From assembly GCA_003506635.1 (NCBI GenBank), contig DNZB01000121.1, forward strand, positions 5,875-12,363: a stretch of DNA of 6,489 bases, read 5' to 3'. Of this stretch, positions 1 to 5,494 are shown in pieces. The position numbers and the translations under genes are program-made. This DNA is from Parvularcula sp. (lineage in GTDB: Bacteria > Pseudomonadota > Alphaproteobacteria > Caulobacterales > Parvularculaceae). Every line of letters begins with the position of its first letter. Position 1 is the stretch's first letter. The notes beneath the pieces were generated by a model, which did no database searches, had not been told where the DNA came from, and saw only the letters and a list, made by a program, of their open reading frames with translations.

Positions 1-1365
1 CCGCCGGTCGGCGCGATGAGCGCCTATCTCGCGCGCGCCTCGTCCGGCAAGGTCTATCAGAACGTGCGCCGCATTTCGAAGCAGGTGTTGAAACGTCTCC
101 CCGCGCCGCTGTTTGAAAAACTCGCGCGCGCCGAGGAATACGGACGCGGCATGGTGACGGGCGGGACGCTGTTTGAAGAGCTTGGCTTTTATTACGTCGG
201 CCCGATCGACGGGCACAATCTCGATCACCTTGTGCCGATCCTTGAAAATGTGCGCGATATGCAGGACGGGCCGGTGCTCGTTCACGTCGTGACGAAGAAG
301 GGCAAGGGCTACGCGCCCGCCGAAGCGGCCGCTGACAAGGGCCACGGCGTCGTCAAGTTCGACGTCGTCTCCGGCAAGCAGCACAAGGCGGCGTCGAACG
401 CGCCCGCCTATCAGAAGGTCTTCGCGCAGGCCCTGATCAAGGAGGCTGAGAAGGATCCGAAGATCGTCGGCATCACGGCGGCGATGCCGTCGGGGACTTC
501 GCTCGACATGTTTGCGCAGGCTTTTCCCGACCGCTGCTATGATGTCGGCATCGCCGAACAGCATGCGGTGACTTTCGCCGGCGGCCTCGCCGCCGACGGC
601 ATGAAGCCTTTCTGCGCGATCTATTCGACCTTCCTGCAGCGCGCCTATGACAGCGTCGTGCACGACATCGACCTGCAGAAACTGCCCGTGCGCTTCCCGA
701 TGGACCGCGCCGGCCTCGTCGGCGCCGACGGGGCGACGCATGCGGGCTCGTTCGACATCTCGTTCTTAGGCTGCCTGCCGAACATGGTTATCATGGCGTG
801 TTCGGACGAAGCTGAGCTTGTCCACATGACCGCAACCGCCGCGGCGTATGACGAGGGGCCGATCGCCTATCGCTATCCGCGCGGCGAGGGCGTCGGCGTC
901 GATCTTCCGCAAGTCGGTAAGATCCTCGAAATCGGCAAGGGGAAAATCGTCCGTGAAGGGACGAAAGTCGCGATACTATCGCTCGGCACGCGCCTCGGCG
1001 AGGCGCTGAAAGCCGCAGAGACCCTTGAGGCGCTTGGGCTTTCGACGACGGTCGCCGATGCGCGATTCGCCAAGCCGCTCGACCACGACCTTATCCGCCA
1101 GCTTGTCCGCCATCACGAAGTCTTGATCACGGTCGAGGAAGGATCGCGCGGCGGCTTCGGCGCTTTTGTCCTGCACTTCCTGTCTGACGACGGCCTTATT
1201 GACGGCGGCCTGAAAGTCCGGACGATGACGCTGCCTGACATCTATCAGGACCATGACAGCCCGATGAAGATGTATGATCAGGCGCGCCTGAACGCCCCGC
1301 ACATTGTCGAAACTGCGATGCGCGCGCTCGGCCGCTCGGCGGAGATCATCAAACTGCGCGGGTGA
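1..1365 (+). CDS. dxs: 1-deoxy-D-xylulose-5-phosphate synthase, C-terminal part (5' truncated by window edge)
   Basis: DXS condenses pyruvate and D-glyceraldehyde 3-phosphate, using thiamine diphosphate, into 1-deoxy-D-xylulose 5-phosphate. This is the first step of the MEP isoprenoid pathway and also feeds thiamine and pyridoxal synthesis; the enzyme is cytosolic. The frame is open from base 1 ([12 protein letters not shown]...), so the ATG at 16 is internal and the true start lies outside the window. The visible 454 residues lack roughly the first 180 of a family usually near 620-640, including the GDG ThDP/Mg motif. Seen here: [12 protein letters not shown] (fragment residues 62-73), the transketolase-like pyrimidine domain with [10 protein letters not shown] holding the expected catalytic Glu at residue 186, STFLQRAYD (209-217), [15 protein letters not shown] (235-249), YRYPRG (290-295), and a complete C-terminal domain. 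The frame is intact, ending in TGA at 1363-1365. Identification is secure; regulation is not visible. Confidence 0.97.
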   Translation, partial: PPVGAMSAYLARASSGKVYQNVRRISKQVLKRLPAPLFEKLARAEEYGRGMVTGGTLFEELGFYYVGPIDGHNLDHLVPILENVRDMQDGPVLVHVVTKKGKGYAPAEAAADKGHGVVKFDVVSGKQHKAASNAPAYQKVFAQALIKEAEKDPKIVGITAAMPSGTSLDMFAQAFPDRCYDVGIAEQHAVTFAGGLAADGMKPFCAIYSTFLQRAYDSVVHDIDLQKLPVRFPMDRAGLVGADGATHAGSFDISFLGCLPNMVIMACSDEAELVHMTATAAAYDEGPIAYRYPRGEGVGVDLPQVGKILEIGKGKIVREGTKVAILSLGTRLGEALKAAETLEALGLSTTVADARFAKPLDHDLIRQLVRHHEVLITVEEGSRGGFGAFVLHFLSDDGLIDGGLKVRTMTLPDIYQDHDSPMKMYDQARLNAPHIVETAMRALGRSAEIIKLRG

Positions 1366-1777
1366 CGATTGGGGGGACGAGGACGGCGCCCCCCGCCGCC
1401 GCCTTGATCCACCCTCGCATCTGGCTCTTGCGGACTTTTCCTGGCGCCGTGCACGGACGGCTTTCGAAGAACTCGACGCGCGGATGGGGGGGGCCGCCTC
1501 GCAACCCCGCTCTCTCCCGACATGGCCGGCGAGCCGCAAATCGAACCCCTGGCGCCGCCGGGCGCTGCTTTCGGCGGCTTACAAGTGCGGGCCGCATCGA
1601 CTAGAGGTGTGCTTTCTGCACGCTTGGGACTCATTCCATGAATACCGTCGCCGCTCTTGTTGGAGCCGGATCGGGCTTTCGCTGGCGGGGGCCCGACCTA
1701 AAAGACATTCGCCCCGTGTGGATAAAGGGCAACGGCCCCCACCCTGCGGCTCAGGGCTGCCCGGGATTGCCCGAATA
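1366..1777. other. Intergenic region of about 410 bp without a convincing gene
   Basis: This stretch lies between dxs and the thioesterase-like gene. It is GC-rich and contains a 6-G run (1371-1376) facing a 6-C run (1389-1394), which could pair as a 6-bp stem with a 12-nt loop. There is no T tract after it, so it is at best a weak dxs terminator. An 8-G homopolymer lies at 1486-1493. Two small ORFs are present: 1522-1641 (39 aa, no Shine-Dalgarno) and 1638-1778 (46 aa, see separate entry). Near the right end, a CCCTG/CAGGG hairpin sits inside a GGGCAA/TTGCCC pair. The frame of the downstream thioesterase is open through the whole stretch and back into dxs, but its translation resembles no thioesterase N terminus. 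No tRNA, known riboswitch or clear promoter was recognised. Decayed coding DNA or a long leader are both possible. Confidence 0.5.
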
Positions 1778-1778
1778 A
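1638..1778 (+). CDS. Possible 46-aa leader ORF overlapping the thioesterase start (TAATG)
   Basis: The ORF starts at ATG 1638 and encodes 46 residues (MNTVAALVGAGSGFRWRGPD... ending CPGLPE). A modest Shine-Dalgarno-like GGGA lies at 1626-1629, 8 nt before the start. Its TAA stop (1776-1778) shares one base with the ATG of the thioesterase-like gene at 1778, an arrangement that favours translational reinitiation. The thioesterase itself has only a weak GGGA (1763-1766) 11 nt before its ATG, so coupling would make sense. Against a real gene: I recognise no family, about one third of codons end in A or T, which is less biased than I would expect of a gene at this GC content, and a 46-codon ORF arises easily by chance in GC-rich DNA. 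There is no transmembrane segment or signal peptide. I regard it as a candidate leader peptide only. Confidence 0.22.
   Translation: MNTVAALVGAGSGFRWRGPDLKDIRPVWIKGNGPHPAAQGCPGLPE
1727..1772 (+). promoter_or_regulatory. Nested hairpin just upstream of the thioesterase start
   Basis: GGGCAA (1727-1732) and TTGCCC (1767-1772) form a perfect 6-bp inverted repeat. Inside it, CCCTG (1742-1746) and CAGGG (1752-1756) form a second perfect 5-bp hairpin with a 5-nt loop. The outer right arm lies 5 nt before the ATG at 1778, and the only Shine-Dalgarno-like GGGA (1763-1766) is enclosed by the structure. In RNA this could limit initiation at 1778 unless ribosomes translating the small ORF 1638-1778 melt it. 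The pairing is seen in the sequence; the regulatory role is inference. In DNA this GC-rich, short stems can occur by chance. Confidence 0.25.
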
Positions 1779-2566
1779 TGGCGACCTATACGGAGGTTAT
1801 CGCAGCGTTCGCGGCCGCGCGGGGCAGCTTTCGCGGGCGCGTCGACGGGAACTGGCTGCAAGGGCGGACGTTCTATGGCGGCCTCACCGCCGCGCTGTGT
1901 CTCGAAGGCGCGTTGAACACGTTTTCGGGCCTGCCGCCATTGCGCTCGGCGCAGATCTCTTTCATCGGCCCCGCCGAAGGCGAGGCGTCGGTCAAGGCCG
2001 AAATCCTGCGACGGGGAAAGTCGGTGACATTTGTGGGCGCTGACCTCTCCGGCGAAGGCGGCCTGGCGGCGCGCGCGGTATTCGCCTTCGGGGCGGCGCG
2101 TATGTCGATGTTCAACCGGCACTTTACGCCGGCGCCGGACCTTCCGGGTCCGGATGAATCCGGCTTTTTCTTTCCGCCGGGGATCGACGGGCCGCTCTTC
2201 GCGCGCAATTTTGACGTACGACTCGCCAGGGGCGGCGCGCCGATGACGTCGTCAGCGGAGCACGATCATTTTCTCTGGGTACGCCATCGCGATCCGATGG
2301 CGATATCGATGGCCGCCCTCCTCGCGCTCGCCGACATGCCCCCGCCCGCGATGACGCCGATGTTCCCGGCGCCCGCGCGCATCAGCTCCATAACCTGGGG
2401 CCTCAATTTCCTCACCGATCATCCGACTACGGAGGATGGCTGGTGGCTTCTCGAAAGCCGCGCTGAGAATGCGGCGGAAGGCTATTCGAGCCAGGACATG
2501 TTCGTCTGGAGCCGCAAGGGCGAGCCGGTCATCGCCGGGCGCCAGTCGGTCGCGATCTTCATATGA
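1778..2566 (+). CDS. Acyl-CoA thioesterase-like protein, double hotdog (4HBT_3/TesB-like)
   Basis: The 262-aa product looks like a two-hotdog thioesterase of the TesB-like, 4HBT_3 type, which hydrolyses acyl-CoA to free acid and CoA. No signal peptide is visible, so it is expected in the cytoplasm. The first hotdog spans about residues 5-105 (GNWLQGRTFYGGLTAAL at 24-40, then RSAQISFIGPAEGEA at 56-70). The second spans about 140-262 (MAALLALADMPPP at 178-190, DGWWLLESRAENAAEGYSSQD at 220-240). The position where E. coli TesB carries its active-site Asp falls near SSITWGLNF (203-211), with no obvious Asp, so catalysis and substrate are uncertain. I chose ATG 1778 because the hotdog fold begins right after it, although the frame stays open upstream without family resemblance. 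The stop overlaps the next gene's start (ATGA, 2563-2566), which implies co-translation with the VOC protein. Confidence 0.82.
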   Translation: MATYTEVIAAFAAARGSFRGRVDGNWLQGRTFYGGLTAALCLEGALNTFSGLPPLRSAQISFIGPAEGEASVKAEILRRGKSVTFVGADLSGEGGLAARAVFAFGAARMSMFNRHFTPAPDLPGPDESGFFFPPGIDGPLFARNFDVRLARGGAPMTSSAEHDHFLWVRHRDPMAISMAALLALADMPPPAMTPMFPAPARISSITWGLNFLTDHPTTEDGWWLLESRAENAAEGYSSQDMFVWSRKGEPVIAGRQSVAIFI

Positions 2567-2943
2567 GGCTGGGCGTTATCGCCTATCTCGTCCGTGATTA
2601 TGACGAGGCTGTCGCGTGGTTCACGGAAAAGCTCGGCTTCACGCTCGTTGAAGATGCGCCGCTGACGCCTGCAAAGCGCTGGGTCGTCGTCGCGCCGCCG
2701 GACGGGAGCTGCTCCTTGCTGCTGGCCAAGGCGGAAGGCGCCGCGCAAGAGGCCGCTGTCGGCGCGCAGGCGGGCGGGCGCGTTCTTCTTTTTCTTTACA
2801 CAGATGATTTCGCTTCGAGTTACGCCGCGATGAGGGCGAAGGGCGTCAAATTTCTCGAGCCGCCGCGGCGGGAGGCTTATGGGACCGTCGCGGTGTTTGA
2901 GGACCTTTACGGCCAGAAGTGGGATTTGATCGAGCCCGGTTAG
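2563..2943 (+). CDS. VOC/glyoxalase-fold protein
   Basis: The 126-aa protein has the vicinal oxygen chelate layout of two beta-alpha-beta-beta-beta units, at about residues 3-58 and 72-124. Diagnostic pieces are DYDEAVAWFTEKLGFTLVED (12-31), the second-unit helix YAAMRAKGVKFLEPPRREAY (87-106), and the closing strand VFEDLYGQKWDLIE (111-124), where Glu124 sits at the usual metal-ligand position. The N-terminal strand (LGVIAYLV) lacks the His or Gln that often gives the first ligand, so it may be a non-glyoxalase member such as a binding or resistance protein. Substrate cannot be assigned. The start ATG overlaps the thioesterase stop by four bases, so the two are almost certainly expressed together. 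The length is normal for the family. The gene ends right before a palindromic repeat that may help terminate its transcript. Confidence 0.88.
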   Translation: MRLGVIAYLVRDYDEAVAWFTEKLGFTLVEDAPLTPAKRWVVVAPPDGSCSLLLAKAEGAAQEAAVGAQAGGRVLLFLYTDDFASSYAAMRAKGVKFLEPPRREAYGTVAVFEDLYGQKWDLIEPG

Positions 2944-2945
2944 TC

Positions 2946-3040
2946 CGTCACCCCGGGACCGCCCCAGGCGGACCCCGGGTCCATCTTTGCACGGGCCCGG
3001 AGGCGTCGACCCCGGATCGGCTTCTTCGTACGGGGTGACG
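2946..3040. repeat. Palindromic intergenic repeat (alphaproteobacterial REP/dispersed-palindrome type)
   Basis: The outer ends CGTCACCCCG (2946-2955) and CGGGGTGACG (3031-3040) are perfect 10-bp inverted repeats. The left half contains a very strong hairpin: CCCGGG (2952-2957) pairs with CCCGGG (2974-2979), and CCGCC (2959-2963) pairs with GGCGG (2967-2971) around a CCA loop. The right half carries related CCCGG and CCCCGG blocks (2994-2999 and 3010-3015). Elements beginning GTCACCCCGG or GTCATCCCGG with internal CCGGGGTCCA are, from memory, dispersed in many copies in alphaproteobacterial intergenic DNA. Only one copy is visible in this window, so the repeat status is inferred. It fills the gap between two convergent genes, starting 2 bases after the VOC stop and ending 15 bases from the amidohydrolase stop, and could act as a two-way terminator or RNA stabiliser. 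Confidence 0.75.
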
Positions 3041-3055
3041 CAGCTCTTATTCCGC

Positions 3056-4369
3056 CTACTGACCATTCAGGAGCCGCATCGCGGCGATCACCATCGCCTC
3101 GGTCCCCGCCTTGATCGCCGGTTCGGCTTCGACCTTGAAAAGCGGCGAATGGTGCGACGGCGCCTTTTCGACGTCCTTTACAGGCGTGCCGCCGACCGCG
3201 AAATAGACGCCCTTGACTCCGAGTTCGGGCGTCACGAAATAGGCAAAATCCTCCGCGCCCATGCCCTCGGGCGGCAGTTCGACGAGGGCGTCAGCGCCCA
3301 TGCCCTTGATCAGCGCTTCCTTGACGATCGCCGCCGCCGCGGCGTCGTTGACGGTCGGCGGCGTCGTTTCCGTTTTCGAGCGGATGACTTCCGGCATCAG
3401 CTTTTCGGGAACGCCCATCGACACCGCGACGCCCTTCGCCACGCGGTCGATGCCGTCAAGAAGCTGCAGGCGCACCTTCGGGTCGAGCGAGCGCACCGTC
3501 AGCTGCATCTCCACCCGGTCGCCGATGATGTTGTGCTTTGTTCCGCCGTGGATCGAGCCCACCGTGATGACGCCCGCCTGCAAAGGTTCGATGGAACGCG
3601 ACACGATCGATTGCAGCGAGACGACGATCTGCGACGCGATGAGGACGGGGTCGATCCCCTTGTTAGGCGCGGCGCCGTGCGCCCCGACGCCATGGACGAT
3701 GATGTCGACGCTGTCGGAGCTGGCGTAGGCAGCGCCAAGGGGCACTTCGATTTTGCCGGACGGGCGGTCCGCCGCGACATGGAAGGCGAGCGCGTAATCG
3801 GGCTTTGGAAACCGCTTGTAGAGCCCGTCCGCCAGCATGTCGCGCGCGCCGGAGATGCGCTCTTCCGCCGGCTGACCGATGAGGACGAGCGTGCCCTTCC
3901 ATTGGTCTTTCCGCGCCGCAAGCGCGCGCGCCGTGCCGACGAGCGAAGTGATGTGCGTGTCGTGCCCGCAAGCGTGCATCACCGGTTTCACTTTGCCGTC
4001 AATATCTTCCTGCGTGACGGTCGAGGCGTAAGAGAGGCCCGAATCTTCCTTCACCGGAAGACCGTCCATGTCGGCGCGGATCATCACCGTGGGCCCCGCG
4101 CCGTTCTTCATCACTGCGACGACGCCCGTGCCGCCGACCTTCTCCGTCACCTCGTAGCCGAGCGCGCGAATCTCCTTCGCGAGGCGCTCCGATGTCTTGA
4201 ACTCGCGATGCGACAATTCCGGATTGCGGTGAAAATAGTCGAAGAGCGGCGCGAGATTGGTCTTGTAGTCCGCCGCGATCTCCGCGCGCAGTTCGCTTTG
4301 CGCGTAGGCTGGTGCGGCAAGCGCGATCGTCAGCAGGGAAGCAGCGAACAGGCGCGTCGATTTCAACAT
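3056..4369 (-). CDS. Exported M20-family amidohydrolase / metallopeptidase
   Basis: The 437-aa product is an M20 amidohydrolase resembling hippurate hydrolase and N-acyl-amino-acid amidohydrolases, which cleave an amide bond using a di-metal centre. A signal peptide (residues 1-23: MLKSTR, hydrophobic core, cleavage after AYA before QS) sends it to the periplasm or outside. Expected metal and catalytic residues are present: HACGHDTH (132-139, with Cys134 and His136), QPAEE (166-170), His197 in AFHV, and His407 in SHHSPLF (405-411). The middle dimerisation domain is marked by GVGAHGAAPNKG (228-238) and GGTKHNIIGDRVEMQLTVRS (275-294). I chose ATG 4369 because the signal peptide starts there and GGAGAGAGG lies 7 nt upstream; the longer in-frame extension is Arg-rich and has no family character. 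It lies 92 bp downstream of the ABM gene on the same strand. Substrate (acyl-amino acid, peptide or auxin conjugate) is unknown. Confidence 0.93.
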   Translation of the reverse strand: MLKSTRLFAASLLTIALAAPAYAQSELRAEIAADYKTNLAPLFDYFHRNPELSHREFKTSERLAKEIRALGYEVTEKVGGTGVVAVMKNGAGPTVMIRADMDGLPVKEDSGLSYASTVTQEDIDGKVKPVMHACGHDTHITSLVGTARALAARKDQWKGTLVLIGQPAEERISGARDMLADGLYKRFPKPDYALAFHVAADRPSGKIEVPLGAAYASSDSVDIIVHGVGAHGAAPNKGIDPVLIASQIVVSLQSIVSRSIEPLQAGVITVGSIHGGTKHNIIGDRVEMQLTVRSLDPKVRLQLLDGIDRVAKGVAVSMGVPEKLMPEVIRSKTETTPPTVNDAAAAAIVKEALIKGMGADALVELPPEGMGAEDFAYFVTPELGVKGVYFAVGGTPVKDVEKAPSHHSPLFKVEAEPAIKAGTEAMVIAAMRLLNGQ

Positions 4370-4461
4370 GGCGGGGCCTCTCTCCAATTGCCAAAGGCGA
4401 CGAGTCGAATCGTCAATGCTCACCGTAGCCGATCGCCGCCCGAAAGAAAGCCGCCGCGCCG

Positions 4462-4761
4462 TCAGAGCGTCCGCGTCACGCCGGCTTCCGCGGCGCGGAT
4501 GTCGCGGGAAACGACGCCGACCTCGCCGAGCGCTTTCACCCATTCAACCATATGCGGCTCTGTAAAATGCCGCTCGAGCGAGGCCCAGTCTTTCCAGTAT
4601 TCGAGGATGATGATGGTGTCGGGCGCCGTCACATCCTCGCCGTAGGAATAAAAGAGACACCCCTCCTCGCGCCGGGTCGCTTCAATCGCCGTCAGCATCG
4701 CGCCGCGCGCCCTGGCGAGCGCGCCCGGCTTCAATTTCGCATGGCCAGAAACAATGATCAT
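4462..4761 (-). CDS. ABM-family (antibiotic biosynthesis / quinol) monooxygenase
   Basis: This 99-aa protein fits the small dimeric alpha/beta-barrel ABM fold, as in YgiN quinol monooxygenase. Such proteins oxidise quinols or aromatic polyketides without a cofactor, or act in heme or stress metabolism. Motifs seen: the opening strand MIIVSGHAKLKPG (1-13), TRREEGCLFYSYGEDV (29-44), IIILEYWKDWASLERHF (50-66) and TEPHM (67-71); His65 and His70 sit where family members often hold His. It has no signal peptide. ATG 4761 is preferred over the in-frame TTG at 4764: it overlaps the TGA stop of the upstream redoxin gene (TGATG), and GGAG lies 7 nt upstream within the redoxin 3' end. The two genes are therefore likely translationally coupled. 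ABM proteins are functionally diverse, so only the fold is secure; oxidation chemistry is inferred. Confidence 0.88.
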   Translation of the reverse strand: MIIVSGHAKLKPGALARARGAMLTAIEATRREEGCLFYSYGEDVTAPDTIIILEYWKDWASLERHFTEPHMVEWVKALGEVGVVSRDIRAAEAGVTRTL

Positions 4762-5360
4762 CAAAGCGCTCCATCCGCCGCAGCCAGAACCGCGCCGACT
4801 TCCGGACGATTGACGTAGCTCTTGTCGTTGGTTGCATAGTCCGCCTCGAACAGTTTGGCGGCGATCTTGCGATCGGGCCTCACGATGAACGCGGCGGGAT
4901 GAGGGATGCCGGCGAAGCGGCCCGCGACGTGCCGCTCATTCCTGAGGCCGAAGGCGTCTATGATCTCCGACTTCGGGTCGGAAAGCAGCGTCACGCCGAC
5001 ATTGTTGGCCTTTGCGAACGCTTTTTGTTTTTCGACTGGGTCATAACTGACGAACACGACGGATAGTCCGCGCCTTTCAAATTCAGCGCGCGCGGCGTCG
5101 ACGCTCAGCGTCTGCGCCCTGCAATAGGGACACCAGTCGATCGAGCGAACGAAGAACAGCGCCATGCCCTTTCGCCCGACGAGGTCGCCGAACTTGCGCG
5201 CCGCGCCGGTCGCGTCTGTTGCGGCGAGGTCATGGGGAATAAGTGCGCCGACCCCGGGGCCGAGATCGGCGCTTGCCGCCGCCGGCGACGCGGCGGCGGC
5301 AGGCGCGGCGGAAGCGAGCGACAAGGCCCATGCAGCGAGCGCAGACAGAAGAGGTTTCAT
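4761..5360 (-). CDS. Exported peroxiredoxin-like / redoxin protein with CPYC motif (AhpC/TSA family)
   Basis: The 199-aa protein has an AhpC/TSA thioredoxin-fold domain behind an Ala-rich signal peptide (hydrophobic stretch about residues 3-22, likely cleavage in the AAAA run near 21-25), so it should act in the periplasm. The domain runs from about residue 36. DWCPYCRAQ (75-83) holds the only two cysteines, Cys77 and Cys80; SYDPVEKQKAFAKANN (105-120) and GIPHPAAFIVRPDRKI (151-166) are typical later blocks. Aligned to Prx TPGC-type motifs, Cys80 would be the peroxidatic Cys and Cys77 takes the Thr position; aligned to thioredoxins the pair is a CxxC redox site. Peroxidase versus disulfide reductase cannot be settled. 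Start at ATG 5360 fits the signal peptide, with GGGAG 6 nt upstream. It is first in a minus-strand set, overlapping the ABM gene by TGATG, and diverges from sucC. Confidence 0.87.
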   Translation of the reverse strand: MKPLLSALAAWALSLASAAPAAAASPAAASADLGPGVGALIPHDLAATDATGAARKFGDLVGRKGMALFFVRSIDWCPYCRAQTLSVDAARAEFERRGLSVVFVSYDPVEKQKAFAKANNVGVTLLSDPKSEIIDAFGLRNERHVAGRFAGIPHPAAFIVRPDRKIAAKLFEADYATNDKSYVNRPEVGAVLAAADGAL

Positions 5361-5494
5361 GCCGGTCTCCCTAGGCGACGTTGCCTCCCGCATAGCAGGT
5401 TTCTCCCGCATCGCTCCATCACGTTCCGCGGAAGGTTGCAGCCCCTCTCGCCGCACGTTAAGCGGTGCGTCGCTGCAACCCTCCGGAGCCTTCC
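5361..5494. promoter_or_regulatory. Divergent intergenic region expected to hold promoters for the redoxin and sucC genes
   Basis: These 134 bases separate two divergently transcribed genes, so at least one promoter in each direction is expected here. I could not pick convincing -35/-10 pairs. On the plus strand, TTGCAG (5436-5441) followed 16 nt later by TTAAGC (5458-5463) is the best but poor match. The Shine-Dalgarno for sucC (GGAG, 5485-5488, 6 nt before ATG) and for the redoxin (GGGAG on the minus strand, just above 5366) are clear. The region also holds the inverted repeat listed separately. Confidence 0.5.
5434..5480 (+). promoter_or_regulatory. Long inverted repeat / hairpin immediately upstream of the sucC ribosome binding site
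   Basis: GGTTGCAGC (5434-5442) and GCTGCAACC (5472-5480) are a perfect 9-bp inverted repeat separated by 29 nt. Nested inside, CGCAC (5452-5456) and GTGCG (5465-5469) give a further 5-bp stem with an 8-nt loop. The right arm ends 4 bases before the GGAG of sucC. If transcription starts upstream, this forms a stable 5' leader structure; otherwise the arms could be an operator for a dimeric regulator in the divergent promoter region. The symmetry is directly visible; function is inference. There is no following T tract, so a classical terminator is unlikely. Confidence 0.4.

Noticed and set aside
1371..1394. G6/C6 pair after the dxs stop as a terminator
   Set aside because: It has only six pairs, a 12-nt loop and no T tract. 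Too weak to call as a rho-independent terminator.
1535..1550. TTCGA-like sequence on the minus strand suggesting a tRNA T-loop
   Set aside because: The position that should be C61 is T, and no D-arm, anticodon arm or acceptor stem can be built around it.
1522..1641. 39-aa ORF starting at ATG 1522
   Set aside because: It has no Shine-Dalgarno, no recognisable motif, and its third-position GC falls off along its length. It is mentioned only as part of the overlap chain and not called as a gene.
1304..1777. N-terminal extension of the thioesterase frame back into dxs
   Set aside because: It begins inside dxs, is Arg and Pro rich and lacks hotdog character. The family fold begins right after ATG 1778.
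4388..4416. TTGACG on the minus strand (4416-4411) as the -35 of an amidohydrolase promoter
   Set aside because: Standard spacing puts the transcription start inside the Shine-Dalgarno at 4377-4385, and no good -10 is present. The overlapping GACGA/TCGTC repeat (4399-4414) is only 5 bp.
2987..4645. Long plus-strand ORF of 552 codons opposite the amidohydrolase
   Set aside because: It is antisense to a clear M20 gene with all catalytic motifs. Its translation is Arg, His and Asp rich with no domain, which is typical of a mirror frame in GC-rich coding DNA.
5361..5456. Extended N terminus of the redoxin using upstream ATGs
   Set aside because: It would place about 32 charged residues before the signal peptide. 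The start at 5360 has a good Shine-Dalgarno and a standard export signal.
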